This document shows, one piece after another, positions 45,942 to 59,085 of a DNA stretch of 64,000 nucleotides; position 1 is the stretch's first letter; each line of letters starts with the position of its first letter. Source of the DNA: Sipunculus nudus (Eukaryota; Annelida; Sipuncula; Golfingiida; Sipunculidae). The notes under the pieces are model-generated. The model searched no databases and was not told the DNA's origin. It worked only from the letters and a program-made list of their open reading frames with translations. The stretch spans positions 47,060,019 to 47,124,018 of the forward strand of contig CM049306.1 in assembly GCA_026874595.1 (NCBI GenBank). The letters run 5' to 3'. The position numbers were made by a program, and so were the translations under genes.

Positions 45942-46579
45942 CTGGGTTTATGTTGTGTTGAACAGGAACTGATAGTATTTTATTACACTAAATTGCACCA
46001 AAAGATTTTAATAGTACATAAATATTTTTATTTCATGATTATCCAAGCCTTACTCTTTTTCTTTAAACCTGTGCTTAACGTGAAGTTTTTATTTTATTGT
46101 TGAACATTGTGTGTAATGTATAATTAATTGTAAAAGATAGTGTCTTTTACCTGGGTGAATATTAACCAACCAGAACTGGGTATATGTTGGACTGTTTATG
46201 AACTCGCTAGATCCTTAGCCGGATCGTGCGCATTAATTGCGAGAGAAAGCTAATATTTACGAAAGGTTTAAAAACAATTTAATTACAGTTTAAATATGTG
46301 CAAAACATCTAAAAAAATAACAATTTCAATATAAAAGAACATTTGGGATTGATGGGGTAATGTAGATGGCAAGGTCAGCATATGCTTATATAGATATTTG
46401 ATAGTAAAGCGATGATATTAGTTATAATAATAGAATCCTAGTAATAGTACTTATTATAGTAATAGATCAAAATGTTGTTATAGTAATAGTAATAGATGGA
46501 TAAAGAAGTAATGGGAAAAGGACCAAACCCTGAAACACATTAATAAAAATGAAAATCTATGTATTATACATATCCTCTA
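45942..46579. other. AT-rich sequence, nothing recognised
   Basis: It contains loose TAGTAATAG repeats at 46420..46495. No gene. Confidence 0.4.
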
Positions 46580-48510
46580 AGCAAAAATGAAACTAGACGA
46601 CCAAAGGTCGAAGGCTTTTCGGAAATGATATGGAGACAGTGAAATGAATGAGCAATGACAATGAGGAAGATAATGAGCCAAAGTTTGAGTAGAAAAGACC
46701 AATATTAACAAAGTAATGAGGAAAATAACATTTTGATGTCTTTAGATTACCTTGACTTTTGACCTATTCAGAAAATACACTTGGAACTTGTGTAATTTAC
46801 AAAGTGGTTTTTGCAAATCTGTACGCTCTTTACACAGCGCTTTATCTATAGGCCTAGTGCATATATCGTAAGCGCTGTTTGTTTTGACCACGTATCCTGA
46901 ATCGCTACACAAGAGGGGAGCACTGTATTTTGATCAAATCAGATGAGACCCTGTGCTGCAAGGCAAAACGGTTTACCATCCAAGCGAGGAGGAATAAACG
47001 GAGCCAATGTTGTTCATTTCGGTTTGAGTGACAGCTCATCGCTGTCAGAGAGAATGGCCCCTTACGTGGTTTTCACAGGTCCTTGTGTACATAGGATGTC
47101 CGGCCGGTGAGCTGTAATTCAAACGAAATGAAATAATATAGGTTCCGTGCACACCTCGCTGGCTGGTTTCCTTTTTGCTGGCAGACGGATACATGGATAC
47201 GCTGACATAGTCGTAATGTCATAATCGAATCGGTCGATGATGCGAAAAGGGAGCAATTAAAATTCGACTATATTCACTAAGAGTAACCCCTTTGAAGCGC
47301 AGCTATGAGCGGGGCCATGATGTCTGTCGGGTGTTTAACTGGCATTTGGTTGGCTGCCAGACTACGACCCACCAACTAGAAGTTTTATGTATCATAAACG
47401 GTCTAACCAGGCAGCGGTGAAATCAGTAGCTTCTTTATAAGCGCAAGATTTCCGCTGCTTCGGGAGCGTAGCAAAACTGTGGCCTGTAGAATGTGATATG
47501 CCAGACGCATGAACCAGCGAGTAGGCTAAATTGAGGACAAGTGGCAAACAGAAATACATTATGATAAATGTGACACAAAGGGGAGGGCGGTTGTCTGGAC
47601 CAGATCAGGAAGGAAGAGGAAGAAAAGGAGCCATGATTTGTAAAATTAGGACCAATATTGACAAAGATATGACAAAAATAACATTTTGATGTGTTTTAAT
47701 GACCTTGACCTTTGATCTTTTTAGACAATACACATAGAACTTCTAGAAATCGTGAAGAAATACGATATGTGTAAGTTACAAAATGATTCCTGCAAAACTG
47801 TGGCCTGTAGAATGTAATATATAAGACACATCAACCAGCAAACAGATGAAATTAAGAACAACTGACAAACAGATAGACATACTGACAAAGTGACACTAGT
47901 TTGAGACCAAATGACTAAATCAGCTGATGGAAAGGACGAAGAGAAAGAAAATTAGCCATAGTTTGTGGAAATAGGGCCAATGTTGACATGAAAAAACATT
48001 TAATGAGGAAAATAAGATATAAATGGCTTCTTATGACCTTGACCTCAAACCTATTTCAATAATACAAATAGAACTTCTTTAAATCGTTTCAACATATGAT
48101 ATGTTTAAGCTATAACATGATTTATGGAAAACTATGGCCTGTAGAGTACAATATGTAAGACGCAAGAACCGACCACCTGTCGAAATTGAGGACCACTGAC
48201 AAACAGACAGACATACTGACTAAGTCACAATACTTTAAGACCAAATTACTAAACTATTTTATGCGAAAGATCCAGAGGAGTAAGATGAGTTATAGTTTGT
48301 AATGATACGACTAATATTGACGAAGTTATGAAGAAAATAAAATTGTTTTTATGGCCTTTGACGTATATAAATCAAACACCTCAGGCTACTAGGACTTTTA
48401 GTTTTCCATCATCTCTGAAGGTTTCAAAGCGGTTGCTGCGAAATTGTGACCTATAGAGTCGTGACAAATACACAAACAGACATACTCACCTGACGAACAT
48501 GCTTGCCGGA
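46580..48510 (+). repeat. Tandem array C, ~300-335 bp unit, about four units
   Basis: CCAATATTGACAAAG-like anchors lie at 46698, 47650, 47976 and 48310. Units also share ATGACCTTGACCTTTGA, CAAAACTGTGGCCTGTAGAATG and GACAAACAGACAGACATACTGAC in the same order. After removing the 658 bp of insertion and duplicated target between the first two anchors, the spacings are 294, 326 and 334 bp. Units are clearly diverged. No coding capacity. Confidence 0.85.
46822..47470. mobile_element. 649-bp insertion with 9-bp target duplication (Mutator-like, non-autonomous)
   Basis: It begins TACGCTC and ends GAGCGTA (perfect 7-bp inverted ends). It is flanked by GCAAATCTG (46813..46821) and GCAAAACTG (47471..47479), a 9-bp duplication with one change. 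It splits array C exactly inside the TGCAAAACTGTGGCCTG block, which is uninterrupted in the next unit (about 47797), giving an internal empty-site comparison. A 9-bp duplication suggests a Mutator-like element. It has no frame of useful length. AGCGCT words near the left end (46838..46884) form short palindromes. Confidence 0.75.
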
Positions 48511-51500
48511 AATCGAATAAGAAATGACATCACGTTATTCGAGTAACTTATTGTTAAGAACACGTGCCCTTATTATTGTAATAGATTTTTCAATGTGTTT
48601 CTATAATGAGGTCAAAGTCAACCTCTTTATAGGACTTTTCAATGGTATATAAGTTTAATAATCCCAATATAAAAGAGAGTTTTTCGATATTTTCCAAAGC
48701 CAGTATTTCTGTCTATTTTTACATATATTAATTCAAGTAAAGTCAGGAAAAACGTCAACGAATGTCGAATAACTTATTGTTATTAGAAAAAAGAGATAAA
48801 AGAGAAACATTTGCTAACATTCGATACTTTTGTGAAGTTGTATATGGATGTTGTTATATAAAGCGGAAGGAAAGTTTCTGATATATTATCACTGGAAATG
48901 TGGGAGCAGGTCCAGCGTACACGGTCCTACAAAAACAGATTGACGAAGGTTAAGTGGTTGTCTTATCGCCGACATCTCTTCAAGGGAGAAAAAATAGAAC
49001 TTTTGGATCGCCTTCGGGAACCTGACAGGAGCATTCAGAGAAGAAGAAGGAAAATGCGGTTAAACTAAAAAATTATATCCTCAAGAACAAGATATGCGTC
49101 ATCCTTTAACACGAAACTTAAAAGAAAACTCGGTGAACATGTCACAATGGTGATTCAAAATTTCACAAAATAAATAGCCAATACATGAATGATGGGTCCA
49201 TCAAGTATAATTCCCGAAATTAAATTCATTTAAAAGGAGAAAAAACGCAGATGCAAGCACTGCAGATAAAATGTTAATATATTTAATGTGATTAATCAAG
49301 GGAGACATTTCATGAACGAAGACTATTTATACGCATAATTTGCCTGAGGAAAGATGTTTTTACCTCTAAAACCAAGGGATTAATCAATGTCCATTAATAT
49401 TCTAAATATGTTTTTTAATACTTTACACGAAGTTTTGATTTAGTTTGTATTTTTGTACTTAAGTTGGCTAATAGTGCTTTGCAATGTGTGATCACGTGGG
49501 ATCATTTCTAAAGGTTCGACATAACTGTAGGAAAAGATGTACCGTCGACCGTTGAAAGTGTATAGTATTGTTACTTTTACGGGAATACTATTTTCACTCG
49601 CATTTTTCAGATGCTGAGTCGTGACTTGTACAAGGCACAGACAGGATGATATTTAAGATAACCTAATAATAAGTTATTTAATATTTTCCGTTAATATAAA
49701 AATCTTAGCCATCAAGTTATTTTAACTGAAACAGATTACCGAATGAAGGTTTGTGTGAACTGACGTTTAACCTGAGGTTGCATTTTCATTGCCGTATTGA
49801 GGCACTATTGGTCCAGTTAACAGGTTACACACATTGGGAACATGTAACATGTAATTTTATGGGATACTAAATCTTAGGATTAATCATTTGTAGCCTAAGT
49901 ACCTTTGAACCTAAGATGCATCATACGGTAAATGTGAGATTCGGCTCATTTTTATTAAAGATCACAGTCCCTGAGTCTACTTGATACTTGATAAGAAAAG
50001 CTGCTGAAGTACTTACGCAATATCTACATCCTGGATATGTTTAAGGGTCCTCCATGAATAACAAGAGCCATATCCTCTCAAAGGACCCGGATGTTGCACT
50101 GGGTGTTCTCGATGTACTCTGATTCTAACTGTAGGGCGGATACAATAAATGTTAAAGGTTATTTATCCTTTCCAATAACGGTTTATTTCGTGGTGTTAGT
50201 TTATTTTGACTGGTTACACAAATTTCCCATAAAACCAATCAAGCACATGAATTTCATCTTCAATTAGTAAACACAGCCAGCCTATGCACCTATGTTTACC
50301 ATAACAAGACCGATTGACCAGAGGTCCGATCTTCCGTATGCACGACAACCATAAGCCGGATGCTCACTTCCCGATTTTATCAAGCAACATTGACAGGCGA
50401 TTTTTTGGGCAGATTTTTTCAAAATCGGCTGAAAATCGGGTCGGTTTAGTTTGCCTATTTTCGGTGTCACATTTAGCGACGCACATTTTCACACCTCTTG
50501 ATTATCGCCGAATTTGCCTGTCTCATCATAGCGATGCGATACTGATTTTTTTAGGAGGAAAAAAAAACAATAGAAATGCTTGTTTGCATAGTGGCTTGTC
50601 CAAAGAAACATGCTATGCCGGAAGAGGGACTTGTGGGTTACGCCTTGGGTTGAGAGAAGAGAGGAACTAGTGGCATATAAACAATACACTTGTATGCGAA
50701 ATGAGACAAGATGATGAACCGTACTTCATCAATTTAATGAAGTTTCTCCGCATATCTCAGGGGCGGGTCCAGGGTTTAGGAGAAGAGGGGTACAACCAAG
50801 AAGGACTTATAACAAAACCTATGGAAAGGTCCCCAGGACCGGGAAGGTCTGAAAGGATTGGTCTGAAACCCTTAACACGATTGCGGCGGCTGATCTGCAG
50901 GATTTGGTAAAACCAAATATCAAGCATCAGGATACTACATTCAGAAGAACTATTTCACCAGACACGAACTCTAATTTAGAAAATGAGATTCTACTTGCAT
51001 GTTTGTGTGATTTCTAGGATTTCCTGTTTCTAGAAATTACGTAGACGTGTCATGATCATTTATATGTCTGGCGACTCTCTGTAATCTGTCAGTTTATATA
51101 TATTAAAACGAATTAAAGTACAGCATCGCCAACAATGCCGCTGACTCCGTGAAAAAAAGTGTACCAGAGATCCGTTCACATGAACGCTTTTGCCTATTGG
51201 TTTACCTGTAAATGCCAGGTTTTGCTGCTTGCGCTGGACTGAATATTGCAGCAGTCAAACGGTTTCGGCTATTCATTCCTGTCTTCTCTTTTTTCTTCTT
51301 ACGTTGGGCTATTTTTTTATTTATACACTTTCTTCTCTGGCACCTTTCTTTATGCTGAATTTTAGGAGAACCTGTGATAGGGCAAAAAAACTATCTTGCA
51401 TAACTGGGAAACTGGTCATACGGTCCAATGGCCGAAACCGCAAGTATAAAGGCATTGCGTCTTGAAACACTGTCGTTCACAAGATCGGGTTCGGCTCTCG

Positions 51501-52184
51501 AATGATATGGCTGGGTCTCCGCTGCTTGGATCGGTAGAGGGAATGTAGGTTGCTTCTGGCTTTGCGGCTGTGATTGCTGTAGCTTTTCTGAAAGATCACC
51601 GACTCGGGATGGACGGTGGCGGCCTTTGCGGCTCTCTGCTTGGCTTGGTGTGGCATTGCGACTGTTGGCTCGGAGAACGTGCTTTAGGAGCGCACAGGGC
51701 TGAGGTCCTGACCACAGCAACCTGTAACTGCTCGAAGAGCATATACTTTCTTTGGCTTGGCTTGGAAGAAATTAATAATGATGGACAGAGAGTACTGGCA
51801 GTTATACAGTTATTGCCATCCATGATGTGTAAATATTTTTTCTCAAGAAAACTCTTACACAAGCTTGGGGTATTTGTTCAGCGTATCTCGTATCTCACTG
51901 GAAGGATTGCTCAACAGCCTAGCACTAAATGGGCGTTTGCAAACATAGACCTGTTCGTTCAGTCATATGTTTACAGAAATGTTCGGACATTTTAATGATA
52001 TATATGGATACTCCTTTATAATGAATAATAAATTGCAGGTCATCTTTTAGGAATACATGGAATTTGAATCTTTACAAAAATCGGTCTTTAATTCTTATTT
52101 TAAAAAAAACAGAAATATGTCATTATACAGTATACACTAATAATAACCACGTAAATAGGGGCTCGTCCAACGTGACGGTAAACT
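48511..52184. other. Intergenic, no supported gene
   Basis: AT-rich with a mixed patch at 50280..51760. Around 50370..50450, CCCGATTTTATC, GGCGATTTTTTGGGC and AAAATCGGGTCGG repeat an AATCG theme in both orientations. Frames at 50314..50670, 51391..51720 and 51570..51995 overlap on opposite strands and carry no known domain. A small frame at 48898 is listed separately. Confidence 0.4.
48898..49068 (+). CDS. Possible small ORF or exon, 56 codons, basic
   Basis: ATG at 48898 opens a 56-residue frame ending in TAA. It is rich in Arg, Lys, Leu and Glu (MWEQVQRTRSYKNRL at the start, IQRRRRKMRLN at the end). Composition is coding-like compared with the AT-rich surroundings, but no family is recognised, no splice partners are evident, and such length can arise by chance. 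It could be a nuclear-type basic peptide, a relic of a transposon protein, or nothing. Confidence 0.15.
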   Translation: MWEQVQRTRSYKNRLTKVKWLSYRRHLFKGEKIELLDRLREPDRSIQRRRRKMRLN

Positions 52185-52400
52185 TTACGACCCAGGGAAT
52201 AGTTCACTGAAGGTGTGACCTCGTGGATAGTCTTGTTCTGATAGCAGAACGCTCTTAAGAGGGGGTGTTACGGGGTGACATAAAGGCGGGCCGAAGTGTC
52301 TGATAAGCGAAGCTTGCTTATCTAGCGAAGCGGTTGGTACGCCGGACTTGTGCGCCACCCACATGGGTTCGAACCCCGGATCAGCCTTGTATTTTTCCCT
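52185..52400 (+). mobile_element. tRNA-derived SINE-like sequence
   Basis: TAGCGAAGCGGTTGGT (about 52321..52336) fits an RNA polymerase III A box, and ATGGGTTCGAACCCCGG (about 52364..52380) is a near-perfect B box at tRNA-like spacing. The arms do not pair well enough for a real tRNA (the T stem has two mismatches). The sequence upstream (GGTGTGACCTCGTGG...) is unrelated to a tRNA. A TA run follows, so this is a SINE head or tRNA pseudogene. Confidence 0.55.
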
Positions 52401-52419
52401 GAGAAATTTGTCTTCGTAA

Positions 52420-52447
52420 AATATATATATATATATATATATATATG
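52420..52447. repeat. (TA)n microsatellite
   Basis: A run of alternating TA; a second short run lies at 52570..52588 just before the module that follows. Confidence 0.9.
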
Positions 52448-52596
52448 CAACAAAAGGGATGAAGTATAGCTGAGTTACAAAGAAGGCGTGGTGACCAAAT
52501 TGGTCATTCAACAGAAAACGACCCAATTCATGAAAATTCATGTCTCTAGCATTCACTGTGTCATAGTACATATATATATATATATATCATATATAA

Positions 52597-54018
52597 TTGT
52601 GCTTTTAGGATTTAAGTATCTTGTATTTTCTGCCTAATTTGAGCTTATTCGTTAAGCGAAGTAATACCTTAAATTCTTCAAAGCTATACTTATTGGTTCA
52701 AAGGTCATTAAAAAGTATCTGTCCCCATGGCATAATAAAAATTGATTATCCTCCAATTTTTAAAATAAAAAATGGTATAGGCCTAGGATTGTTTTCACTC
52801 TTCATGTAAAATAAAATCGTACCTTAATAACTTCGACAAATTTCTTTACATCCCTCTAATTTTTCCACTTTTATTGCGATAAAATGTGTGTCCCCAGATT
52901 TTTTTTTCAACACCGTTATGAAAACGATTTGATCGTCACGACACGATGTTGACTGATTACTCCTTGTTTGAAACCCACCTAAGTTGAAGTAACGTCACAG
53001 AATGACTCTATAAAACCATCATTTTCGGTATGTATTTTTTCATTTACAACAGGACATTTCCATATTTGTGTATAAAATGTCCGTATATTTATTGCTTTTC
53101 AACACCGTTACCGTTATTCCTCCAAAATGAAGGAAGTATTTATGCTTTTTTTAGTTTTAGAATATAGCTCACACTATCAACGCATACATATACGGAGTAC
53201 TAGAAAGACTGAAGGAGTAATTAAGTTTCTTTGAATAAATATCATATCTTTTTTCAACACCATAATACATCAAAACCGTTACTTTTTACTTTTAATGGTG
53301 GTGTATGTCAATGAACGGTGTTGAAACAAAAAGGTGACAGGATGGATGTAAAATCTTAATTCTACAAACAAGCATTGTTATTAAGGAATTTCATAGTTTT
53401 TATAACAATAACTGTGTTTTGTATTTTTAAATATGAACTTTAAAATATAATAAAAGAAGTATGCTTGCTTTAAGTTATAATTTTGCAAATGATTACATTA
53501 ATTGTAATTCAGCACCGTTATCCTTTTCAAAACCGTTATATTTTGAAAATAGACAATTTCAAGAAAAAAATCTTTTGAAACATTTAAGAAAATGCTTTTA
53601 TCTCCATATTTTTTTACCCCCGAGGTAGATTGATATATTTTCCTTCTTCTTATTGCATTACACTTTCTGTGGTTTGCGGTTAAATTTTGTTTTTGGATTT
53701 CAATGTAACATATATAATTAAAAATTTGCATTTTACAAGATTGAAATATATTTTTATAATATAATACATCGTACAGGGGAACCTTTCTTATCTTTATAGC
53801 ACTGCTTAAAGACTGTAATGGTGGTGAAATTGATGATACACATAGGGTATTAAATTAGCCAAAACTATAACTTTTCACGAAATAAAGTGCCCTGCTGAAA
53901 TTAATTTCATATAGTTTACATTTTTTATTTCCATGTAAGAATCCATAAAATAAATTTAGGACGAGTCATTTTTCAAATGTTGTACTGCTGAAATGGTTCG
54001 TTTTTCGTAGAATGGCCC
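52597..54018 (-). mobile_element. Module copy 2: inverted, unflanked homologue of the MULE interior
   Basis: Read on the minus strand this is collinear with 20943..22430 over its whole length, starting GGGCCATTCTACGAAAAACG (54018 inward) and ending near CCTAAAAGCACAA. The 670-bp MULE arms are absent here. The motif AACACCGTTA or its complement recurs at about 52908, 53101 and 53504, with ACCGTTA alone at about 53109, 53275 and 53532, and TAACGGTGTTG-like at 53313. One frame (53498..53731, -) contains ITVLKRITVLN and a KSIFL block that is also readable, with stops, in copy 1. It is possibly a decayed coding element. Confidence 0.7.
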
Positions 54019-57000
54019 AAATAACATTTACCGGGCTACCCCTTGGAACCAATCTAGGGTTTTCCCGTGATGCTAATTGTTTTGTAAATGTTCATAAATG
54101 TAATGACATTTATTTCATATAAATGATTTTTCACAAGCCAGGTAATTGAGTAATGTGTTTACAAGTCAATGTAAAGTGCAGTTTGAGGATGGCTGAAAGC
54201 GTGGGCAATGCGTGGGTGTAAATAAAGGTTCGCACGTATACTGAAACTAACTGTATCTTAGGGGTTTATTTTAATGTCTGAGCCAATTCCTTATCAGGTC
54301 TGTTTAGCCATTGGCTGCATTGGCGATTGCTGATATGTGCTCGAATAAAGGACAATGAGACAGCCCGTATAATCCAGTACAGGACAACTCAAGATATGTT
54401 ACTTTGCAAGTTTAGTTAAGAGAAGTGGAAGAAAAGGGGAAAGGTCAAAGATATTCAACTTTCTTCTTTGTATTGCAGACTCTGGACAGTATGCAGTAGC
54501 AGAAGCAGTTCTCATTTACATATTGACGTTCTCATTTACATTTTGAAAATATCCGCGTTTCATGTTTTGCAATATAAAAGTCCGTTAAGGTAAAACTTTC
54601 AAGAACCACAGGGAATTAATTGTTTGCCTATGCATCCTGACGGATGTAAAGGGGTGTCATGTGTTTTTTTCTCAGGTTTTACCCCTAATATTTCATCTTT
54701 AAAACGGTGTAAATTTAAATTATAATTCAAACTGATGCATACATCATTATTTTTATGCATATATATTTAGTTTATGTATGTGTTTAGCTAATATGACATT
54801 GTTGTTTGACGTTATAACTTTAATGAATTCAAACGAAAGGTCAATCCAGGATTATTTATAATATTACCATAAATAGAACAGATACACGTCCTTACTTGTC
54901 AAATCTGTTAACAAGTAACATAATACTAACTAATTATAAAAGAATGTTTTCATAGCAAAACTCCTTCTTGTCATCTTGTATTTCTGTTTTCACTTTGAGA
55001 TCAAATCTGTTGTAGACGCGGTCCATAAATTGCAACCAAGAAAATAATACCTCATTAGTGTGCTAAAACGAGATCAGTGAGGGCAACTCTACACTGGTTT
55101 CTGGATAAAATGGGCATTATATATGTATTCAGTTTAATCATGGGCACCGCGCCGACATAGTCCATACTAATGCAGTCAATAAAGTGTCTTACGATAAAAA
55201 GACATGCGATCCCCTGCCGCAGCCTTCCTGTCTCTGGCAGAGAGGCCGCCGCAAAAAAGCAGCAATTACCGATGTAGATCATGCTGATCATTATACCTAG
55301 CCTCAAAGTTGTTTTCTGCTTCGTGTCATGTCTGTAAATCCGTGGCAACCCTCAGACTAATGTACCATTCTTAATCTGCAGCTGCGTACCGTCTCGTCGC
55401 GTTCTCACTTATTATAGGCATCCCCCCATCAGTCCTAATCCTTCAATGACGCTGCTGTTCCGTCTTACCTCTCACCCTTGGCCTTCATTTCCTCAATTCA
55501 ATTTAATAAAATGGTTCCGGTAGACAATGAGCGTCATGTGTCACTCAATCTCGAGTCTGCGGTTTTGAATGTAGCGCAAAGTTACTTTTTCATGACTGTA
55601 TTACTCTTCTGTATATAATTCTCTATGATACTTCATGCATACTCCTCGTCTTATTGGATCATACTGCGGTTTCTCAGTGTCGTGCTTCTATGAGTTTCGC
55701 ATGTTACTCATTAATAATGTTTGAAAATATGAATTTCCTAATGAAACATCGATTATTGTTGACATATGTTCACATGCATCTTACATGCCATATCATGTCT
55801 AACTTTGAATAAATAAAAAAGTCACATTTTCAGATAATGTAACTGTTTAGGTTATTTTTCCCTACCAAACATACTATATTGACATTTCTAAGAAAGTAAA
55901 TACAGTCATGCAATAATATAAATAAACATGATAATTTTACATGGATTTTACAACAAGCTATCATTACTAATACGAGGCACTCTCCATGGTTTGGATGGTG
56001 AGATTCGGTAGTCAATAGATATATTCAATTATTAACCTTAAAATCAATACACATTCTTTTCATTTCTTCAAAGTACAATTAAAAACAAAATAGTCTTCGC
56101 ATGTTATGCGGGGGGGGGGGGATTTCGAGCAAAATGCAGGGTCGATGGGGGGGGGGGGGGCATGGAATTTCAGTAAGAAAAACATGAATGTTTAAAATCC
56201 TACACTAATACTTTGCCTTTGGTTAATATCTCTTCCCCGTGTTTCATATGTATAATTTACTACTGCAGCTTAACATTAACTTTTCCACTAAATGGCTTCA
56301 TAGCTTTTGTTTGTTTCTTTTAACTATTGCACCTGCTTACGTGTGAGTGTGACGGTTCTAATAAAGTTACGTTAAATTAATTGGAATTTTTCATTACTTT
56401 AATAGGTCTCGGGTTCACGGAATGTGCCTGACTATAAAATTTCAAAACAGGATGAAGGGGCGAGGCTAAGCCCTCCAGATTTTTATCTTTTCGGAGGATG
56501 GCATTGAAAGGTACAGGAGCCAGTCATTGTCACAACAAATACTTGGTCGAGCGCTAGACGTGCTAGTCTACCGTGCACAACTTTAAAAGTTGTTGCCAAC
56601 GATTTAAATGAAAAGATGCTCGCGACCTACTTAATTACTGCGGATGCGTGTTAGTTGTTTAAATTACTGGTCGAAAACACCATAATTATTGCTTACATGC
56701 ATAAATTATCTTATCCATCATATATCATGTATTCTTATATCATAATAATATTATATCACAATAATACCTGACGGCCGCCGTCAGAAATAAAATGCAGTCG
56801 CCATTTAAGTAAAGATTACTCATGCAAGAGAGGTCATCTTGGAAGCCGTGATGTGCGTGCGACTGGGGTTTTTTTCCCTCATTGCCCTAAAGGGCCTTGG
56901 TTATTCAATTATAAGAGGACACTTTGTATCGTATCCTCAGGAAAGCTGTCCGCCACCAGAATTTAATCAGCTAACGATCCTGATTCGAACAACTGAGAGG

Positions 57001-57761
57001 TACATGAACATCTGTTTAATCATATGTTTCCAGCTGAGCCTTGGATATCCAGTAGACATACGACACGCTTACAATCATGTTTCAAGCTAAAAATAAGTTT
57101 CTCCTTTCAGACAAATACATTTTCTGCAAAGCGGATTTGTGCTTGAATACAAGTATCGTATTACCTAAATTTTTTTTATCAAATTCTATGCTGATACTCT
57201 TTAATAATCCTCGATATTTTTTTAATTTTTGAAAGTTGTATTCAATTTATTCTGCAGTGTTCAAGAGGGTTAAAATCTCGAGTCCTGTTGCAACTCCACG
57301 GATAAATCAACTCAGTGAATTTCGTCTTGTCTAAATCAGTTCAAAGCAAGCCGTTGCTTTACCATTTTATATTATATAATTCATTTTTTGCATTGATTTA
57401 GCACTTGTATATGTTGTAGCCTAATATGGATACAAATCCGCCCATGTGTGTGTATGCGTGTTTGTAAGGAATTGCCTTCGGATTTGCATGGGGAATGCCG
57501 TTGCTGGCAGAGAACATGCATAACATTATTTTTAAATTATCTCGTACGCACGAAATAAATATACTTTTATATATGTTCTCTCTCAGCCACAGTACATACC
57601 AGCCGGTTCATAATATTCTGTTTACACAATCACGCATGTTATCAACACAACAAACCTTGTACAGTCACTCTATTTGCACAAAGTACTCAAATAAAACGCG
57701 CCAGTAGCAGATTCATATTTCCGAGACTTTCCCGGGCTTTGCGTGATAGAGGATAGTGACG

Positions 57762-57764
<3 letters not shown>
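54019..57764. other. AT-rich intergenic, nothing recognised
   Basis: Two poly-G runs (about 56109..56119 and 56147..56160) are the only marked simple sequences. Frames such as 55055..55348 (-) and 56839..57090 (+) have no domain and no repeat partner. Confidence 0.4.

Positions 57765-57809
<45 letters not shown>
57765..57809. repeat. (TA)n microsatellite
   Basis: About 45 bases of pure TA. Confidence 0.95.
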
Positions 57810-57811
<2 letters not shown>

Positions 57812-57819
57812 AACAATAG

Positions 57820-57975
57820 TAAACAAGACTCCTAAGAACACAGATCGCGAGTTCAAGTACCGGTATCACCAGAGGAGCCGTGAGATTGTTCACGGTCGAC
57901 CCCAACCAGGGTCTGGTGCTCTGCAGTTGTTCTGCAGCTGTTCATTAATGCCCTCATCCTCAAATAAGGAATTTA
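57820..57975 (+). mobile_element. Possible SINE fragment
   Basis: CGCGAGTTCAAGTACCGG (about 57846..57863) resembles a B box (GTTCAANNC), followed by CGACCCCAACCAGGGTCTGGT and TTCATTAATGCCCTCATCC, a style seen in SINE bodies. No A box is clear because the 5' side abuts the TA run. Confidence 0.35.
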
Positions 57976-58164
57976 AAAGTAGAAAACTACAGATAACTTA
58001 AATAAAATTAATTGCTAATAAATAAAAAGAAATATGAAAAACGAAAATTAATCACGACAATTTGGTAATTAGATGAAAGGGAAGATGTTGGGAAGGGAAG
58101 ATACTGTCGAGACCACGGACACCGGTAAAATGCAAAGTTTAAGGCCAGAAAATAAATGATAAAA

Positions 58165-58434
58165 GTATGGTTCTCAGGCACCGCCCGCGTCAATTTTTAC
58201 TCCCCGCATTAAAATGTTTAATTTTGATTTTCATCTTTCAAGAAGATAAATTAATACAATTTTGAAAAGATTTCCTTTGTTATGTAGTTCTTTAACCTGT
58301 TTAGCAAAAATTTCTGTTATTTTCAAGCTTTTCCCTGATCATATGACATTTTTATCAAAACATACAAAAAAGGTTAAAAATAAAATATCGCCCGGCCGTG
58401 CTGATTTCGGGAAAAAGGTGCCTGAGAACCAAAC
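58165..58434. mobile_element. 270-bp MITE (GGTTCTCAGGCACC family), copy 2, intact ends
   Basis: The left end GTATGGTTCTCAGGCACC (58165..58182) and the right end GGTGCCTGAGAACCAAAC (58417..58434) are inverted complements with one mismatch in 18. The interior is collinear with 19037..19300. No reading frame. The target duplication is not resolvable. Superfamily unknown. Confidence 0.75.
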
Positions 58435-58652
58435 CTAATTTTTTTGCCTAAATCAAGACTTCAACATATCAGTTATTTCACTCCGAGCATTACATCAAAA
58501 AGATAATATTATGCAAATTATAAACGTAAATGGGCCTTTGCGCCATTAACTTTAACATGTTGTAAAAGATTGAAATTTTATATACAAATTTTGAAGAAAT
58601 ATAAATAGTAAATATTAGTAAAAGTAAATAATAATTTTAAAAAATTCCCAAT

Positions 58653-59085
58653 ATGGGAGGGGAAAACCCCCTCCCATACCCTCACCATGTACCTGTAAGT
58701 AACTTTAATTAGACCATGGTTCATAACTGAAAATTAACATGTTTTCATACACTAAATTATATATAACGTATAGTAATAGTAATAGTAAAAATAATAAAAA
58801 TAATAAGACATACATACATATACACGTATATATAACAGTTTTCCTAGTACCCATACATGCATATTAGCACCCCTTCCCATACCCTCCCCATGTACTTGTA
58901 ACTTACCATAATGAAACCATGGTTCATCATTGAAAATCGAAAAAACAAAAAGATGTTTTTATACACTAAAATATATAACGTATTGTAATAATAATAGTAA
59001 TAATAATAATAATATATACATACATATACACGTATATATAGCAGTTTTCATAGTACCTATACATGCATATTAGCACCCCCCCCCC
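58653..59085 (+). repeat. ~207-bp tandem duplication
   Basis: CCCATACCCTC.CCATGTAC.TGTAA at about 58673 recurs at 58880, and CATACATGCATATTAGCACCCC at about 58851 recurs at about 59059. Between them are AT-rich (TAA)n/(TAG)n runs that differ in length. Similarity is high. The second copy ends in a poly-C run. Confidence 0.85.

Noticed and set aside
45762-46103. 113-codon frame
   Set aside because: Its centre is a translated (TA)n run; no family is recognised.
51391-51995. Overlapping frames on both strands in a GC-richer patch
   Set aside because: No domain, no splice context and no repeat partner in the window; cannot be supported as a gene.
52317-52385. Possible functional tRNA gene
   Set aside because: A and B boxes are good but the T stem and acceptor do not pair; the context is SINE-like.
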